Origin: SG8-30 sp963715485
GTDB lineage: Bacteria; Pseudomonadota; Gammaproteobacteria; Steroidobacterales; Steroidobacteraceae
Reading direction: 5' to 3'
Assembly (NCBI GenBank): GCA_963715485.1
Contig: OY970244.1
Span: 2,852,001 to 2,916,000 of the forward strand
DNA: 64,000 nt
Shown here in pieces: positions 54,637 to 63,940 of this stretch. Numbering within the stretch: position 1 is the first letter of the stretch; every line of letters starts with the position of its first letter. The notes below the pieces were generated by a model. It was given only the letters and a program-made list of their open reading frames with translations. It did not search any database and had not been told where the DNA came from. The translations under genes were made by a program, and so were the position numbers.

Positions 54637-55817
54637 AGACCGAGGAATACCCCGATTTCCTCGCGCCGCAGCTGCGCCTCGTCGTAGCCCATGCCGATCA
54701 GCTTGCTGGTGTAACCGGTCTCGAACAACAGGTAGGACGTCAGCTGCCCGCCCATTTCGCTGGCCGCGCCCATGGTCCTGAGCAACGCCCTCACGCTGCG
54801 CGGCATTTCGCCCGCATGCTCCATCGCTGCCGCTGACAGATCGCCGGCAGGATGCATCACCAGGGACTCGATGTGCCTCATGCCGAGCAGCGGCGTGGCC
54901 GTCGGCGCGTCCGTAATCAGGTCGTTGATCCGCTGCAACCTCTCGAGATCGGCATCGAGGCCTTCCATGAACAGGGTGTCGAGCATGAAGCCGAACATCT
55001 GACCGAATGTCGGGGAGCCAGACATGGACGCCCCGACCGGGGCGCGGCCGCGCTCGCGGACACCGATCACCAGTATCCGGTCTGCCCCGAGACGGATCGC
55101 CGGCGACAGCGGCGTGACCTGGCGCATGGCGCCATCCCCGAAGTAGGACCCCAGCATCTTGACTGGCGGAAAGAGGAAGGGGATCGCCGCACTGGCCATC
55201 AGATGGTCGAGCCGAAGCTCCGCCGCCACGCCACGCTGGCCGGGACGTTCCCAGCCCAGCACCGGGCTGGAGGAATCGATGAACGACACCGACTCGCCGC
55301 TTGCAAAGCTGGTCGCGGTGATCGCCAGGGCATCCAGCAGGCCCGAGTCCAGGGCCTGGCGGACACGGGCGAAGTTGACTCGCCACTCGAGCAGGTGCCT
55401 GAGGGGGTCGTTGTCAAACAGCGAACGGGGCGGCGGCACGAGCCACCCACCGGAAAGCAGGGCCAGCAGGACCTGCGCCCCGGAACGCAGCATGCTGGGC
55501 GCATCCGAACGAAACACCTGGTTGACGCGGAAGCCGCGCCAGACCCGGTCGAGCGCCGAGGCGCCCTGGCGAAAGCGCGGTGCGTAGGAAGCGAGCACGG
55601 CAGCCAGGATGGCACCGGCCGAGGTTCCGCAGACCACGCGGAAGGGCAGCGGCGTCCCGGCCGGATACCATCCCGAAATCGCCTTCAGGACGCCCACCTG
55701 GTACGCGGATCTGGCTCCGCCGCCGGGCAGGACCAGTGCGATCCGGGGGCCAGCGGATAGCTGAGTTTCCTTGGAAAGATCCACTTCTGGGGAACCCTTG
55801 CGATCGATCTGAGTCAT
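54633..55817 (-). CDS. Patatin-like phospholipase family protein
   Basis: Putative acyl hydrolase with a Ser-Asp dyad. The 394 residues contain the oxyanion loop LPGGGARSAYQVGVL, the nucleophile elbow GTSAG and the catalytic Asp motif GDGAMR (the usual DG[AG]). There is no signal peptide; the first 20 residues are polar. A DUF3336/patatin-like C-terminal extension (RINDLITDA onward) is present. Substrate is unknown; relatives act on phospholipids or neutral lipids. Confidence 0.9.
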   Translation of the reverse strand: MTQIDRKGSPEVDLSKETQLSAGPRIALVLPGGGARSAYQVGVLKAISGWYPAGTPLPFRVVCGTSAGAILAAVLASYAPRFRQGASALDRVWRGFRVNQVFRSDAPSMLRSGAQVLLALLSGGWLVPPPRSLFDNDPLRHLLEWRVNFARVRQALDSGLLDALAITATSFASGESVSFIDSSSPVLGWERPGQRGVAAELRLDHLMASAAIPFLFPPVKMLGSYFGDGAMRQVTPLSPAIRLGADRILVIGVRERGRAPVGASMSGSPTFGQMFGFMLDTLFMEGLDADLERLQRINDLITDAPTATPLLGMRHIESLVMHPAGDLSAAAMEHAGEMPRSVRALLRTMGAASEMGGQLTSYLLFETGYTSKLIGMGYDEAQLRREEIGVFLGL

Positions 55818-55899
55818 CTACCCATGGAGCAACGCTGTTATTCTAGCCCCCGGCCGGGACGGGCCCCGGTACCCACTTCAAACATCGGAGACCCTATTC

Positions 55900-56460
55900 A
55901 TGATTGCAGCGGCATGCCGCATCGGGACCGCATTGATCGCCTCAATGATCGTCGCCGCCGGAGCAGTCGCCCAGGACTCCCCTGGCGTGGGCGATATGGC
56001 GCCGGCATTCCGGCTTCAGGATCAACACGGAAAGTGGCACTCGCTGGATGACTATCGCGGCAAGTGGGTGGTGATGTATTTCTATCCCAAGGACAACACC
56101 CCGGGGTGCACGACCCAGGCCTGCGACCTGCGGGACAACATCTTCGCATTCCGCGACATCGGCGCCGTGATCCTTGGAATCAGCGTCGACGACGTCGCCT
56201 CGCACAAGTCCTTCGCGGAGGAACACGGACTGCCCTTCGTCATCCTGGCCGACGCCGACAAGCAGGTCACGACCCGCTACGGCGTATTGACCAAGTTCCT
56301 GGGCATGATGGAACTGGCCCGTCGCGACACTTTCATCGTCGACCCGGAGGGTCGAATCGCCAAGCACTACATGAAGGTGGACCCGGCCAGCCACTCGGCC
56401 ATGGTGCTGGCGGATCTCGAGAAACTGGGCGCCAAGGCGCCGGCCGACAAGACTGGCTGA
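55900..56460 (+). CDS. Exported peroxiredoxin, BCP/PrxQ type
   Basis: Thiol peroxidase reducing hydroperoxides. The 186 residues carry a predicted signal peptide (about 1-24, TALIASMIVAAGAVA|Q), which is uncommon for BCP-type proteins and points to the periplasm. The thioredoxin-like fold follows with the peroxidatic Cys70 and resolving Cys75 in PGCTTQAC, the atypical 2-Cys spacing. DTFIVDPEGRIAKHY is family-typical. It is followed 128 bases later by the MoxR gene. Confidence 0.92.
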   Translation: MIAAACRIGTALIASMIVAAGAVAQDSPGVGDMAPAFRLQDQHGKWHSLDDYRGKWVVMYFYPKDNTPGCTTQACDLRDNIFAFRDIGAVILGISVDDVASHKSFAEEHGLPFVILADADKQVTTRYGVLTKFLGMMELARRDTFIVDPEGRIAKHYMKVDPASHSAMVLADLEKLGAKAPADKTG

Positions 56461-56588
56461 GTTGTAACTGGGGTGCGGTGGGTGCCTGCAATGGGTCCTC
56501 CGGCCTGCGCGGCCCCGTTTCCAGCCAGACGGCTGGATTGCCGGGGCGCCGCTGCAACGGGCCTCCGCAGGAATGAGGTAAGCCTTGC

Positions 56589-57449
56589 ATGGAACGCCAG
56601 CGATTCGAAGGCACTGACAGCTACGTCGCAACTGATGAGTTGAAGCTGGCGGTCAATGCCGCGGTGACGCTCGGTCGCCCGCTCCTGATAAAGGGCGAGC
56701 CGGGAACCGGCAAGACCCAGCTGGCCCAGGAGGTCGCGCGTTCGCTGGACCGTCCGCTCCTTGAGTGGCACATCAAGTCGACCACAAAGGCCCAGCAGGG
56801 CCTGTACGAGTACGACGCGGTATCCCGGCTGCGCGACTCACAGCTTGGCGACTCACGCGTCCAGGACATCTCCAACTACATCGTCAAGGGCATGCTGTGG
56901 CGGACCTTCGACAGCGATCAGCAGTCCGTGCTGCTGATCGATGAGATCGACAAGGCCGACATCGAGTTCCCGAACGATTTGCTACGCGAGCTCGACCGCA
57001 TGGAATTCTACGTGTACGAGACCCGCGAGCTCGTGCGCGCCAGACACCGTCCCATCGTGGTGATCACCAGCAACAATGAGAAGGAACTGCCCGACGCCTT
57101 CCTGCGCCGCTGCTTCTTTCACTACATCCGCTTCCCCGACACTGACACGATGACCCGCATCGTCGACGTCCACTACCCGGGACTGAAGAAGTCGCTGCTG
57201 AAGGAAGCTCTGGAGGCGTTCTACCGGATCCGCGAGGTGCCGGGCCTGAAGAAGAAGCCGTCTACCTCGGAGCTGCTCGACTGGATCAAGCTGCTGGTGG
57301 CGGAGGACATTCCGCCCGAGGCGCTCCGCACGGACGACCAGAAGGGCTCCATTCCACCGCTTTATGGCGCGCTGCTGAAGAACGAGCAGGACGTGCACCT
57401 GTTCGAGCAGCTCGTGTTCCTGCACCGCCGCGCCAACCGTCCGTCCTGA
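56589..57449 (+). CDS. MoxR-family AAA+ ATPase
   Basis: Chaperone-like ATPase usually paired with a VWA protein to mature or activate a target complex. The 286 residues have Walker A GEPGTGKT at 36-43, Walker B LLIDEID at 115-121, sensor 1 TSNN at 160-163 and an arginine-finger region LRRCFFHYI. A C-terminal lid follows (STSELLDWIKLL). GAGG lies upstream of the ATG. The next gene, 19 bases on, is its VWA partner. The target is unknown. Confidence 0.92.
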   Translation: MERQRFEGTDSYVATDELKLAVNAAVTLGRPLLIKGEPGTGKTQLAQEVARSLDRPLLEWHIKSTTKAQQGLYEYDAVSRLRDSQLGDSRVQDISNYIVKGMLWRTFDSDQQSVLLIDEIDKADIEFPNDLLRELDRMEFYVYETRELVRARHRPIVVITSNNEKELPDAFLRRCFFHYIRFPDTDTMTRIVDVHYPGLKKSLLKEALEAFYRIREVPGLKKKPSTSELLDWIKLLVAEDIPPEALRTDDQKGSIPPLYGALLKNEQDVHLFEQLVFLHRRANRPS

Positions 57450-57468
57450 ATCGGTCGCGAGCCCTGGC

Positions 57469-58644
57469 GTGCTGATCCGCTTCTTCTACATGTTGCGCGA
57501 AGGCGGCGTGCCGGTCTCGGTTACGGAGTTCCTGACGCTGCTGGAGGCACTCGCAGCGCGCATCGTCGGCCTGTCCGCCGAGGAATTCTACTGGCTGGCG
57601 CGCGCGGTCCTGGTGAAGGACGAGCGTTACTACGACCGCTTCGACATCGTGTTCGCTGCCCATTTCAGGGGACTAGAGGCCGCGTTCGAGACGCTGGTCG
57701 CTGAACTGCCGGCCGAATGGCTACGGCGAACCAACGAGCTTTTCCTCACCGACGAGGAGAAGGCACGCATCGAGTCGCTCGGCGGCTGGGACAAGCTGAT
57801 GGAAACGCTCAGAGCCCGGCTCGAGGAACAGAAGGAGCGCCACCAGGGCGGCAGCAAGTGGATTGGCACAGGCGGCACCTCGCCCTTCGGCGCCTACGGT
57901 TACAACCCGGAAGGCGTGCGGATCGGTCAGCATGAGTCGCGCAACCGGCGCGCGGTCAAAGTCTGGGACCGGCGCGACTTCGCCAATCTGGACGATTCGA
58001 TCGAACTCGGTACCCGCAACATCAAGATCGCCCTGAGGCGCCTCAGGAAATTCGCGCGCCAGGGCGCCGCCGACCAGTTCGACATCGACGGCACCATTGA
58101 CTCCACCGCGCGCAATGCGGGCATTCTCGACATCCACATGGTGCCGGAACGCCATAACGCGGTGAAGGTCCTGCTGTTCCTAGACGTTGGCGGTTCCATG
58201 GACGATCACGTCCGCATCTGCCAGGAACTGTTCTCGGCAACCCGCAGCGAGTTCAAGCACCTCGAGTACTTCTACTTCCACAACTTCGTCTACGATTCGG
58301 TGTGGAAGGACAACCGCCGGAGGCATTCCGAACGCATCCCGACCATGGAAGTGATGCGCACCTACGGCGCCGACTACAAGCTTGTATTCGTCGGCGACGC
58401 AACCATGAGCCCCCACGAGATCCTGCAGCCTGGCGGCAGCATCGAGCACTGGAACGACGAACCGGGGTCAGCCTGGGCGCGCCGGCTGCTGGCCTCCTAC
58501 CCCCGCCATGCGTGGCTGAATCCGGAACCCGAGGACCGCTGGGAGTGGACGCCCTCGGTCAGGATTACCCGCGAAATCTTCGATGAGCGCATGTATCCGT
58601 TGACGTTGAAGGGACTCGACCAGGCGATGCGGGCGTTGAGCTGA
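57469..58644 (+). CDS. VWA domain-containing protein, CoxE-like (MoxR partner)
   Basis: Soluble protein with an N-terminal helical CoxE-like domain (LIRFFYMLREGGVPVSVTEF) and a C-terminal von Willebrand A domain from about residue 232. The metal-site motif reads DVGGS (239-243) where classical VWA domains have DxSxS, so one Ser ligand is Gly; relatives of this family that I recall share this. VFVGDATMSPHEI supplies a later site residue. GTG at 57469 gives 391 residues. Tight linkage to the MoxR gene suggests a two-component chaperone. Role not established. Confidence 0.88.
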   Translation: MLIRFFYMLREGGVPVSVTEFLTLLEALAARIVGLSAEEFYWLARAVLVKDERYYDRFDIVFAAHFRGLEAAFETLVAELPAEWLRRTNELFLTDEEKARIESLGGWDKLMETLRARLEEQKERHQGGSKWIGTGGTSPFGAYGYNPEGVRIGQHESRNRRAVKVWDRRDFANLDDSIELGTRNIKIALRRLRKFARQGAADQFDIDGTIDSTARNAGILDIHMVPERHNAVKVLLFLDVGGSMDDHVRICQELFSATRSEFKHLEYFYFHNFVYDSVWKDNRRRHSERIPTMEVMRTYGADYKLVFVGDATMSPHEILQPGGSIEHWNDEPGSAWARRLLASYPRHAWLNPEPEDRWEWTPSVRITREIFDERMYPLTLKGLDQAMRALS

Positions 58645-58836
58645 AGTCCGCACGCGGCCAGCGGGCCAGGACCTCGTCGTCACTGCAGCGCCACATGCCG
58701 CCGCGGTGCGGTTGTCTGTCGGGGCGGTTCGCCCGGCGTTCGCTCCGAAATCCGCCAGTTGCTCGCTACGGGGACCGCCCCTCCACGCCCGCGCCGAACA
58801 GCACTCGGGCAAACGGCCCACCCGCAACCAGCGGCC

Positions 58837-61230
58837 CTAGGGATGCAGCGTCAGGACGCGCTCCGCCGGCCCGGGCAGGAACGGCGTTGGCTCACCCTTG
58901 ACCCAGGCTTCATGCCCTGCGCGGTAGTAAGGCGACAGCGGGTGGCCACTCTGCCCGCCCGGCATGTGGAAGTACCCATCCTGCTCGCGCCCCGGCTCGA
59001 CGGCGAAACGCTCCGAGGCACCGAAAGTGGGCGACTGCACCCGCGGAGTCGACCAGTCACCCGGCATCTCGGTGGCCGGCATGTCTAGCAAACCGGAAAG
59101 CCACGGCACTGCGGCGCTCAGCGGATGCCGGATCCGCGTGGTGTTGGCCTGGCCCCAGGTGCACTGCGTCAGCGCCTCACAGCCCTGGCGTGAGGACTCA
59201 ATGGCCGCATCGACCGCCGCTGCCAACCACGCGTCCCATGACTCGTAGCGCGGATCCAGCAGGTTTGGCGGCTGTTCTTCCACGAGTCGCCAGGCGACGT
59301 CGGAAAACCGCGCTGGTGGCCGCCATTTGAAGTCGGGCCAGCGCTGGCGCGCTTCGACGGTGAGCATCGCAAAGGCGCGATCGGTCACGGTCCGCTCGAA
59401 CTCGCGCAACAGGCGATAGCCGGCATCATTGGCGGATGCTCGACCAGACCAGGCACGAGCCAGTTGCAAGGCCTCGGCGCGCGAGCCCCCATCACGTGCC
59501 AGAACCGATTCCAGCAATGGCTGCCATTGTTGAATGTAACCTGCCCGGTCATCGAGGTGGATCCGCAGGAAATCGGCCGGCACCGCTCGCGACAAACCTG
59601 CAAGGTCGTCGCGTATCTGGCGGGATCGGGCCCCGTGCGCGTAGCCGCCGTCGCCGATCAAGGTCAGCATGTCGCCGCCGACCACACGCGCGTTGGCGCT
59701 CCATGCGGCGCCTCCCGGTGGGTCCTTCAGCACAGGCTGCGATTCCACCGGCAACCAGCCGTCCCAACCGACTCCCTCCCTGGCCCAGGATGCTGGCAGC
59801 CCCGGATCGTATCCATGGCGGGTGGGGATCCGCCCGGCGACGACCCAGGCCAATCGACCGGTCGCGTCGCCGATAAGGGCATTCTGCGCCGGGATGCCTG
59901 CCGACGCCGCGATATCCACTGCCTCGTCGAGGTTGCGGGCAGATTCCATCGCCGCCAGCCGCAAGTTGATGCCCCCGGCACGATGCGCGGTCCAGGCCAG
60001 CGCCAGCCTTCTTCCCTGCGAGTCGCTGCCTATCAACGGACCCCAGATCGTTTCCTCCACCAATAGCGTTTCGGATTGCCCTCCCGCGACTTCGATTGTC
60101 TCGACGGCCTGTTCGAGATGGCGCGGACCATCGGGTGTCTGGTAATCCTCCGGCAGGCCCTCGGCAGGCTCTACGACTACGAGATCCTGGAAGTCGCCGT
60201 AGCTGTTGGTGAAACCCCATGCGACGTGGCCGTTGCTGCCGGCGATGATGCCTGGCACACCGGGAAGCATGACGCCGGTCACGTCCACCCCCTCCGCCGC
60301 TGCAATCAGTCGCGCGCGATACCATGTGTTTGGCACGCGCAGGCCGAGATGCATGTCGTTGGCGACCAGCGCGTGGCCGCTCAGCGTGCGGGCACCGGAC
60401 AGGGCCCAGTTGTTGCTGCCGACCATGCCATCGGGTCCATCGGGAACCCAGGTCAGGCGCGTCGCGCTGCTGTCCACTGCGGCGCCGTCCCCGAAAAGAG
60501 ACCGATCGAGCCCACGTAGGTCGTAGTCCCCGGCGCCAGGCAGAGGCACAGGTCCCAGCACGCTGCCATCGAGCGCTGCATCCCAGGTCGACGGGCTCAG
60601 CGCAACCAGCCGGTACACGGACTCGGGCAATATGGCGTGCAGGCGGTCCTGCTGCAGTTCCTGGCGCGGCGCACTTCCCTGAAGGTCGAGCCACATCGAG
60701 TAGATCACCAGCAGGGAATCCTCGGGCATCCAGGGTTCTGGCTCCGAGCGCAGCAACAGATACTCGAACGGCCGCGCCCGCAGGACGCCAAGACCAGCGT
60801 TTACGCCCTCCGCATAGGCACGCAGCAGCTCGGCCTCCCGCAGCTCCACGGTCGCCAGCGCCTGCCGCGCTCGGGTCCGGAAGCGGTGCGGCCTGATCCG
60901 CCGATCGGTCCCCAGCAGCGGCGGGCCGAGCAAGGCAGCCAGCTCGCCGGCCGCGGCGCGGCGCATCAGGTCCATCTGGAAGAAGCGCTCCTGGGCGTGG
61001 ACAAATCCGGTTGCCCGGGCGACGTCCATCCGCGTCCTGGCGCGGATGACGGGGACGCCAGCGGCGTCACGCTCGACCAGTACCGTACCCGCGAGCCCGG
61101 CGACACGCTGTTCGCCGTCAACCTCGGGCAGGCTGGCGCGCAGCGCCAGCCACGCCGCCAGCAGCGCCAGCGCCGCGAACAGCAGCAGCCATGCCAGGGC
61201 GCGCAGCAGGAATCGGGCCGGTCGTCGCAT
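58837..61230 (-). CDS. Penicillin acylase family protein (Ntn-hydrolase)
   Basis: Self-processing acylase of the Ntn-hydrolase superfamily; members cleave amide bonds in beta-lactams or acyl-homoserine lactones. The 797 residues have an N-terminal membrane helix or uncleaved signal (about 8-32), an alpha-chain region (GTVLVERDAAGVPVIRA), the autocatalytic site and nucleophile Ser272 in VGSNNWALSG, and the beta chain with NDMHLGLRVPNTWY and LPGVPGIIAGSNGHVAWGFTN. It should be periplasmic. Substrate (quorum signal, beta-lactam or peptide) cannot be decided from sequence. Confidence 0.92.
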   Translation of the reverse strand: MRRPARFLLRALAWLLLFAALALLAAWLALRASLPEVDGEQRVAGLAGTVLVERDAAGVPVIRARTRMDVARATGFVHAQERFFQMDLMRRAAAGELAALLGPPLLGTDRRIRPHRFRTRARQALATVELREAELLRAYAEGVNAGLGVLRARPFEYLLLRSEPEPWMPEDSLLVIYSMWLDLQGSAPRQELQQDRLHAILPESVYRLVALSPSTWDAALDGSVLGPVPLPGAGDYDLRGLDRSLFGDGAAVDSSATRLTWVPDGPDGMVGSNNWALSGARTLSGHALVANDMHLGLRVPNTWYRARLIAAAEGVDVTGVMLPGVPGIIAGSNGHVAWGFTNSYGDFQDLVVVEPAEGLPEDYQTPDGPRHLEQAVETIEVAGGQSETLLVEETIWGPLIGSDSQGRRLALAWTAHRAGGINLRLAAMESARNLDEAVDIAASAGIPAQNALIGDATGRLAWVVAGRIPTRHGYDPGLPASWAREGVGWDGWLPVESQPVLKDPPGGAAWSANARVVGGDMLTLIGDGGYAHGARSRQIRDDLAGLSRAVPADFLRIHLDDRAGYIQQWQPLLESVLARDGGSRAEALQLARAWSGRASANDAGYRLLREFERTVTDRAFAMLTVEARQRWPDFKWRPPARFSDVAWRLVEEQPPNLLDPRYESWDAWLAAAVDAAIESSRQGCEALTQCTWGQANTTRIRHPLSAAVPWLSGLLDMPATEMPGDWSTPRVQSPTFGASERFAVEPGREQDGYFHMPGGQSGHPLSPYYRAGHEAWVKGEPTPFLPGPAERVLTLHP

Positions 61231-61233
61231 CGA

Positions 61234-62670
61234 TCACACCGTGAGCATGACCTTCAGTATCTTCATCGAGTTCGTGCCGCCGGTGACGCCCGACAACTCG
61301 CCCTTGGTCATGATGATCATGTCCCCTTCCGCCGCAAGACCTAGCCTGATCAGCTCCTTGAAGATCTCCGGATAGAGGATTTCGGGCTGCGTATGCGTCA
61401 CATCAAATGCGATCGGGTAGACGCCACGATAGAGGGTCACCCGGCCTCGGGTCCGTTCCTGCCGCGTGAACGCATAAATCGGGATGTCCGAGCGGATTCG
61501 TGACATCCACAGCGGCGTTGAACCGGACTCGGTCAAGGCTACGATAGCCTTCACGTCCAGATGATTGGCGGTGTACATGACCGCCGCCGCAATCGCCTCG
61601 TCGGTACGCGTGAAGTGCCCTTCGAGATGCGTTCGCTGGCGCCGGTAGGTCAGGTGCCACTTCTCGGCACCCTCGATCACCTGCGCCATGGCCCTTACGA
61701 CCTTGACCGGATACTTGCCGACCGCGGTTTCAGCCGACAGCATCACGGCGTCGGTGCCGTCCATCACGGCATTTGCCACATCCGAGACTTCCGCCCGCGT
61801 CGGCACCGGATTGACGATCATCGACTCCATCATCTGGGTGGCCGTGATGACCGGACGGTTGCGGGCGCGTGCCAGCTGGATGATCCGTTTTTGCAGGCCC
61901 GTCAACTCGGCGTAGCCCACCTCCACGCCAAGGTCGCCGCGCGCCACCATGACCGCATCGCTCGCCTGCACGATGCGCTCGAGCTGCTCGATTGCCTCGC
62001 TACGCTCGATCTTGGCGACGATCCGCCCCTCGCCGCCCGCCGCCTTCAACAGCTGCTTGGCTTCGTTGACGTCGTCGGCATTGCGCACGAAGGACACCGC
62101 GAGGTAGTCCACGCCGAGTTCGGCGGCCGTATGAATATCCTCGCGGTCCTTGGTTGTCAGGGCACCGGCCGACAACCCGCCGCCCTGCTTGTTGAGGCCC
62201 TTGTTGTTGCTGAGCTCACCGCCAAGGGCCACCCGGGTGATGACCCTGGTACCGTCGATGGTGGCGACCTCCAACGCTATCAGGCCGTCATTCAACAGCA
62301 GCGTGTCGCCAGGCGCGACGTCGCGAGGCAGGCTTTTGTAGCTCACACCTACGCAGGACTGGGTGCCCGCACCAGGGTCCATGGCGGTGTCGAGCGTGAA
62401 TTCGTCGCCGTCGTTCAGGGTGACCGGTCCTGCCGCGAATTTCTCGATGCGTATCTTGGGTCCGCTCAGGTCGCCGAGTATGCCGACGTAGCGTGCGGCC
62501 GCATCCGCAGCATCACGCACCAGTCGCACCCGCCGCGCGTGGTCCGCTGCCTGGCCGTGGGAGAAATTGATGCGCACCAGGTCGGCCCCGGCGCGGATCA
62601 GCGAGGTGAGGACCTTGAGGTCGTCGGTTGCCGGGCCCAGCGTGGCAACGATCTTGGTGTGACGGGACAT
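61234..62670 (-). CDS. pyk: Pyruvate kinase
   Basis: Last step of glycolysis: PEP plus ADP to pyruvate plus ATP. ATG at 62670 gives 478 residues (MSRHTKIVATLGPATDDLKV). Typical blocks are RINFSHGQAADH, GDLSGPKIRIEKF, AKIERSEAIEQLERIV (substrate and metal Lys/Glu), MVARGDLGVEVGYAELTGLQ and TATQMMESMIVNPVPTRAEV. It lies directly downstream of pgk and upstream of the acylase gene. Confidence 0.97.
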   Translation of the reverse strand: MSRHTKIVATLGPATDDLKVLTSLIRAGADLVRINFSHGQAADHARRVRLVRDAADAAARYVGILGDLSGPKIRIEKFAAGPVTLNDGDEFTLDTAMDPGAGTQSCVGVSYKSLPRDVAPGDTLLLNDGLIALEVATIDGTRVITRVALGGELSNNKGLNKQGGGLSAGALTTKDREDIHTAAELGVDYLAVSFVRNADDVNEAKQLLKAAGGEGRIVAKIERSEAIEQLERIVQASDAVMVARGDLGVEVGYAELTGLQKRIIQLARARNRPVITATQMMESMIVNPVPTRAEVSDVANAVMDGTDAVMLSAETAVGKYPVKVVRAMAQVIEGAEKWHLTYRRQRTHLEGHFTRTDEAIAAAVMYTANHLDVKAIVALTESGSTPLWMSRIRSDIPIYAFTRQERTRGRVTLYRGVYPIAFDVTHTQPEILYPEIFKELIRLGLAAEGDMIIMTKGELSGVTGGTNSMKILKVMLTV

Positions 62671-62720
62671 CCGCTTTTCTCTGGCGCGGTTTCGTGACCG
62701 CAGCACATCATAGTCGAGAG

Positions 62721-62745
62721 CGGGCCGGCACCGTCGCCCGGCCCG
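62721..62745 (-). other. Hairpin between pgk and pyk
   Basis: Perfect 8-bp GC stem CGGGCCGG / CCGGCCCG with a 9-base loop, 10 bases after the pgk stop. It has no T run, so it may protect the pgk message or partly attenuate pyk. Confidence 0.55.
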
Positions 62746-62755
62746 CCGCGTCAGT

Positions 62756-63940
62756 TCAGGCCGGGCTGGCCCGCTGCTCCAGCACAGCGACCGCTGGAAG
62801 CTTCTTTCCCTCGACGAATTCAAGGAAGGCGCCACCGCCGGTGGAGATATACGACATCCCCTCCTCGACCCCGTATTTCTCGATTGCCGCCAGGGTATCG
62901 CCCCCGCCGGCCAGTGAAAATGCACCTGAGCGTGCGACTGCATTGGCCAGGGTCTTGGTGCCTTCGCCGAACTGGTCGAACTCGAAAACGCCGACAGGAC
63001 CGTTCCAGACTATCGTGCCCGCCCGCGCAATGATTTCGGCAAACCGCTCGGCGGTATCCGGGCCGATGTCCAGGATCATGTCGTCTTCGGCAACTGCGGC
63101 AACGTCCTTGACGTCGGCTTCCGCACTCGCGGCAAATTCCTTTGCCACGACTACGTCGGTCGGGATCGGGATGTCCACGCCTCGATCGTGTGACTGATTC
63201 ATCAGCTTCCGGGCGATGCCAATCATGTCCGGTTCATGGAGCGACTTGCCGATCGGGTGGCCGGCCGCGGCCAGGAAGGTGTTGGCTATGCCACCGCCGA
63301 CAATCAGCTGGTCAACTCTGGCCAGCAACGACTCCAGTACGGTCAGCTTGGTCGAGACCTTGGAGCCCGCGACGATGGCCACCAGCGGACGGGCGGGCTT
63401 GTCGAGCGCCGTTTCCAGTGCAACAAGCTCATTGACCAGCAACGGTCCGGCGCAGGCCACCGGAGCGAAGCGCGCCACGCCGTGGGTGCTGGCCTCGGCG
63501 CGATGCGCGGTGCCGAAGGCGTCCATGACATAGATGTCACACAGCTGCGCCATCCTGCGCGCGAGTTCCTCGCTGTCCTTCTTTTCGCCCTTGTTGAAGC
63601 GCACGTTCTCCAGCAACACCGCCTCGCCGGGCCCGGCGGTCACGCCGTCGAGCCAGTCCCGGACCAGTGGGACCTTCCGACCGAGCAACTCGGACAGCCG
63701 CAGGGCCACCGGTTCCAGCGACAGGGCCGGGTCGAATTCGCCCTCCCGGGGCCGCCCGAGGTGCGACATCAGCATGACCCGGCCACCGCGCTCGAGCGCA
63801 AGGCGGATGGTCGGCAGCGCAGCGCGGATGCGCGCATCGCTCGTGACCACGCCGTCCTGGATGGGCACGTTGAGGTCCTCGCGGATCAGCACGCGCTGGT
63901 CCGCGAGATCGAGGTCGGTCATGCGAAGGATGGAAGCCAT
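62756..63940 (-). CDS. pgk: Phosphoglycerate kinase
   Basis: Reversible transfer of phosphate from 1,3-bisphosphoglycerate to ADP in glycolysis and gluconeogenesis. The 394 residues include the N-terminal RVLIREDLNVPIQDG, MLMSHLGRPREGEFDPALSL, LLENVRFNKGEKKD, IVAGSKVSTKLTVLESLL and C-terminal WNGPVGVFEFDQFGEGT and ISTGGGAFLEFVEGKKLP. The next upstream gene lies beyond the window; 63941-64000 shows no clear feature. Confidence 0.97.
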   Translation of the reverse strand: MASILRMTDLDLADQRVLIREDLNVPIQDGVVTSDARIRAALPTIRLALERGGRVMLMSHLGRPREGEFDPALSLEPVALRLSELLGRKVPLVRDWLDGVTAGPGEAVLLENVRFNKGEKKDSEELARRMAQLCDIYVMDAFGTAHRAEASTHGVARFAPVACAGPLLVNELVALETALDKPARPLVAIVAGSKVSTKLTVLESLLARVDQLIVGGGIANTFLAAAGHPIGKSLHEPDMIGIARKLMNQSHDRGVDIPIPTDVVVAKEFAASAEADVKDVAAVAEDDMILDIGPDTAERFAEIIARAGTIVWNGPVGVFEFDQFGEGTKTLANAVARSGAFSLAGGGDTLAAIEKYGVEEGMSYISTGGGAFLEFVEGKKLPAVAVLEQRASPA

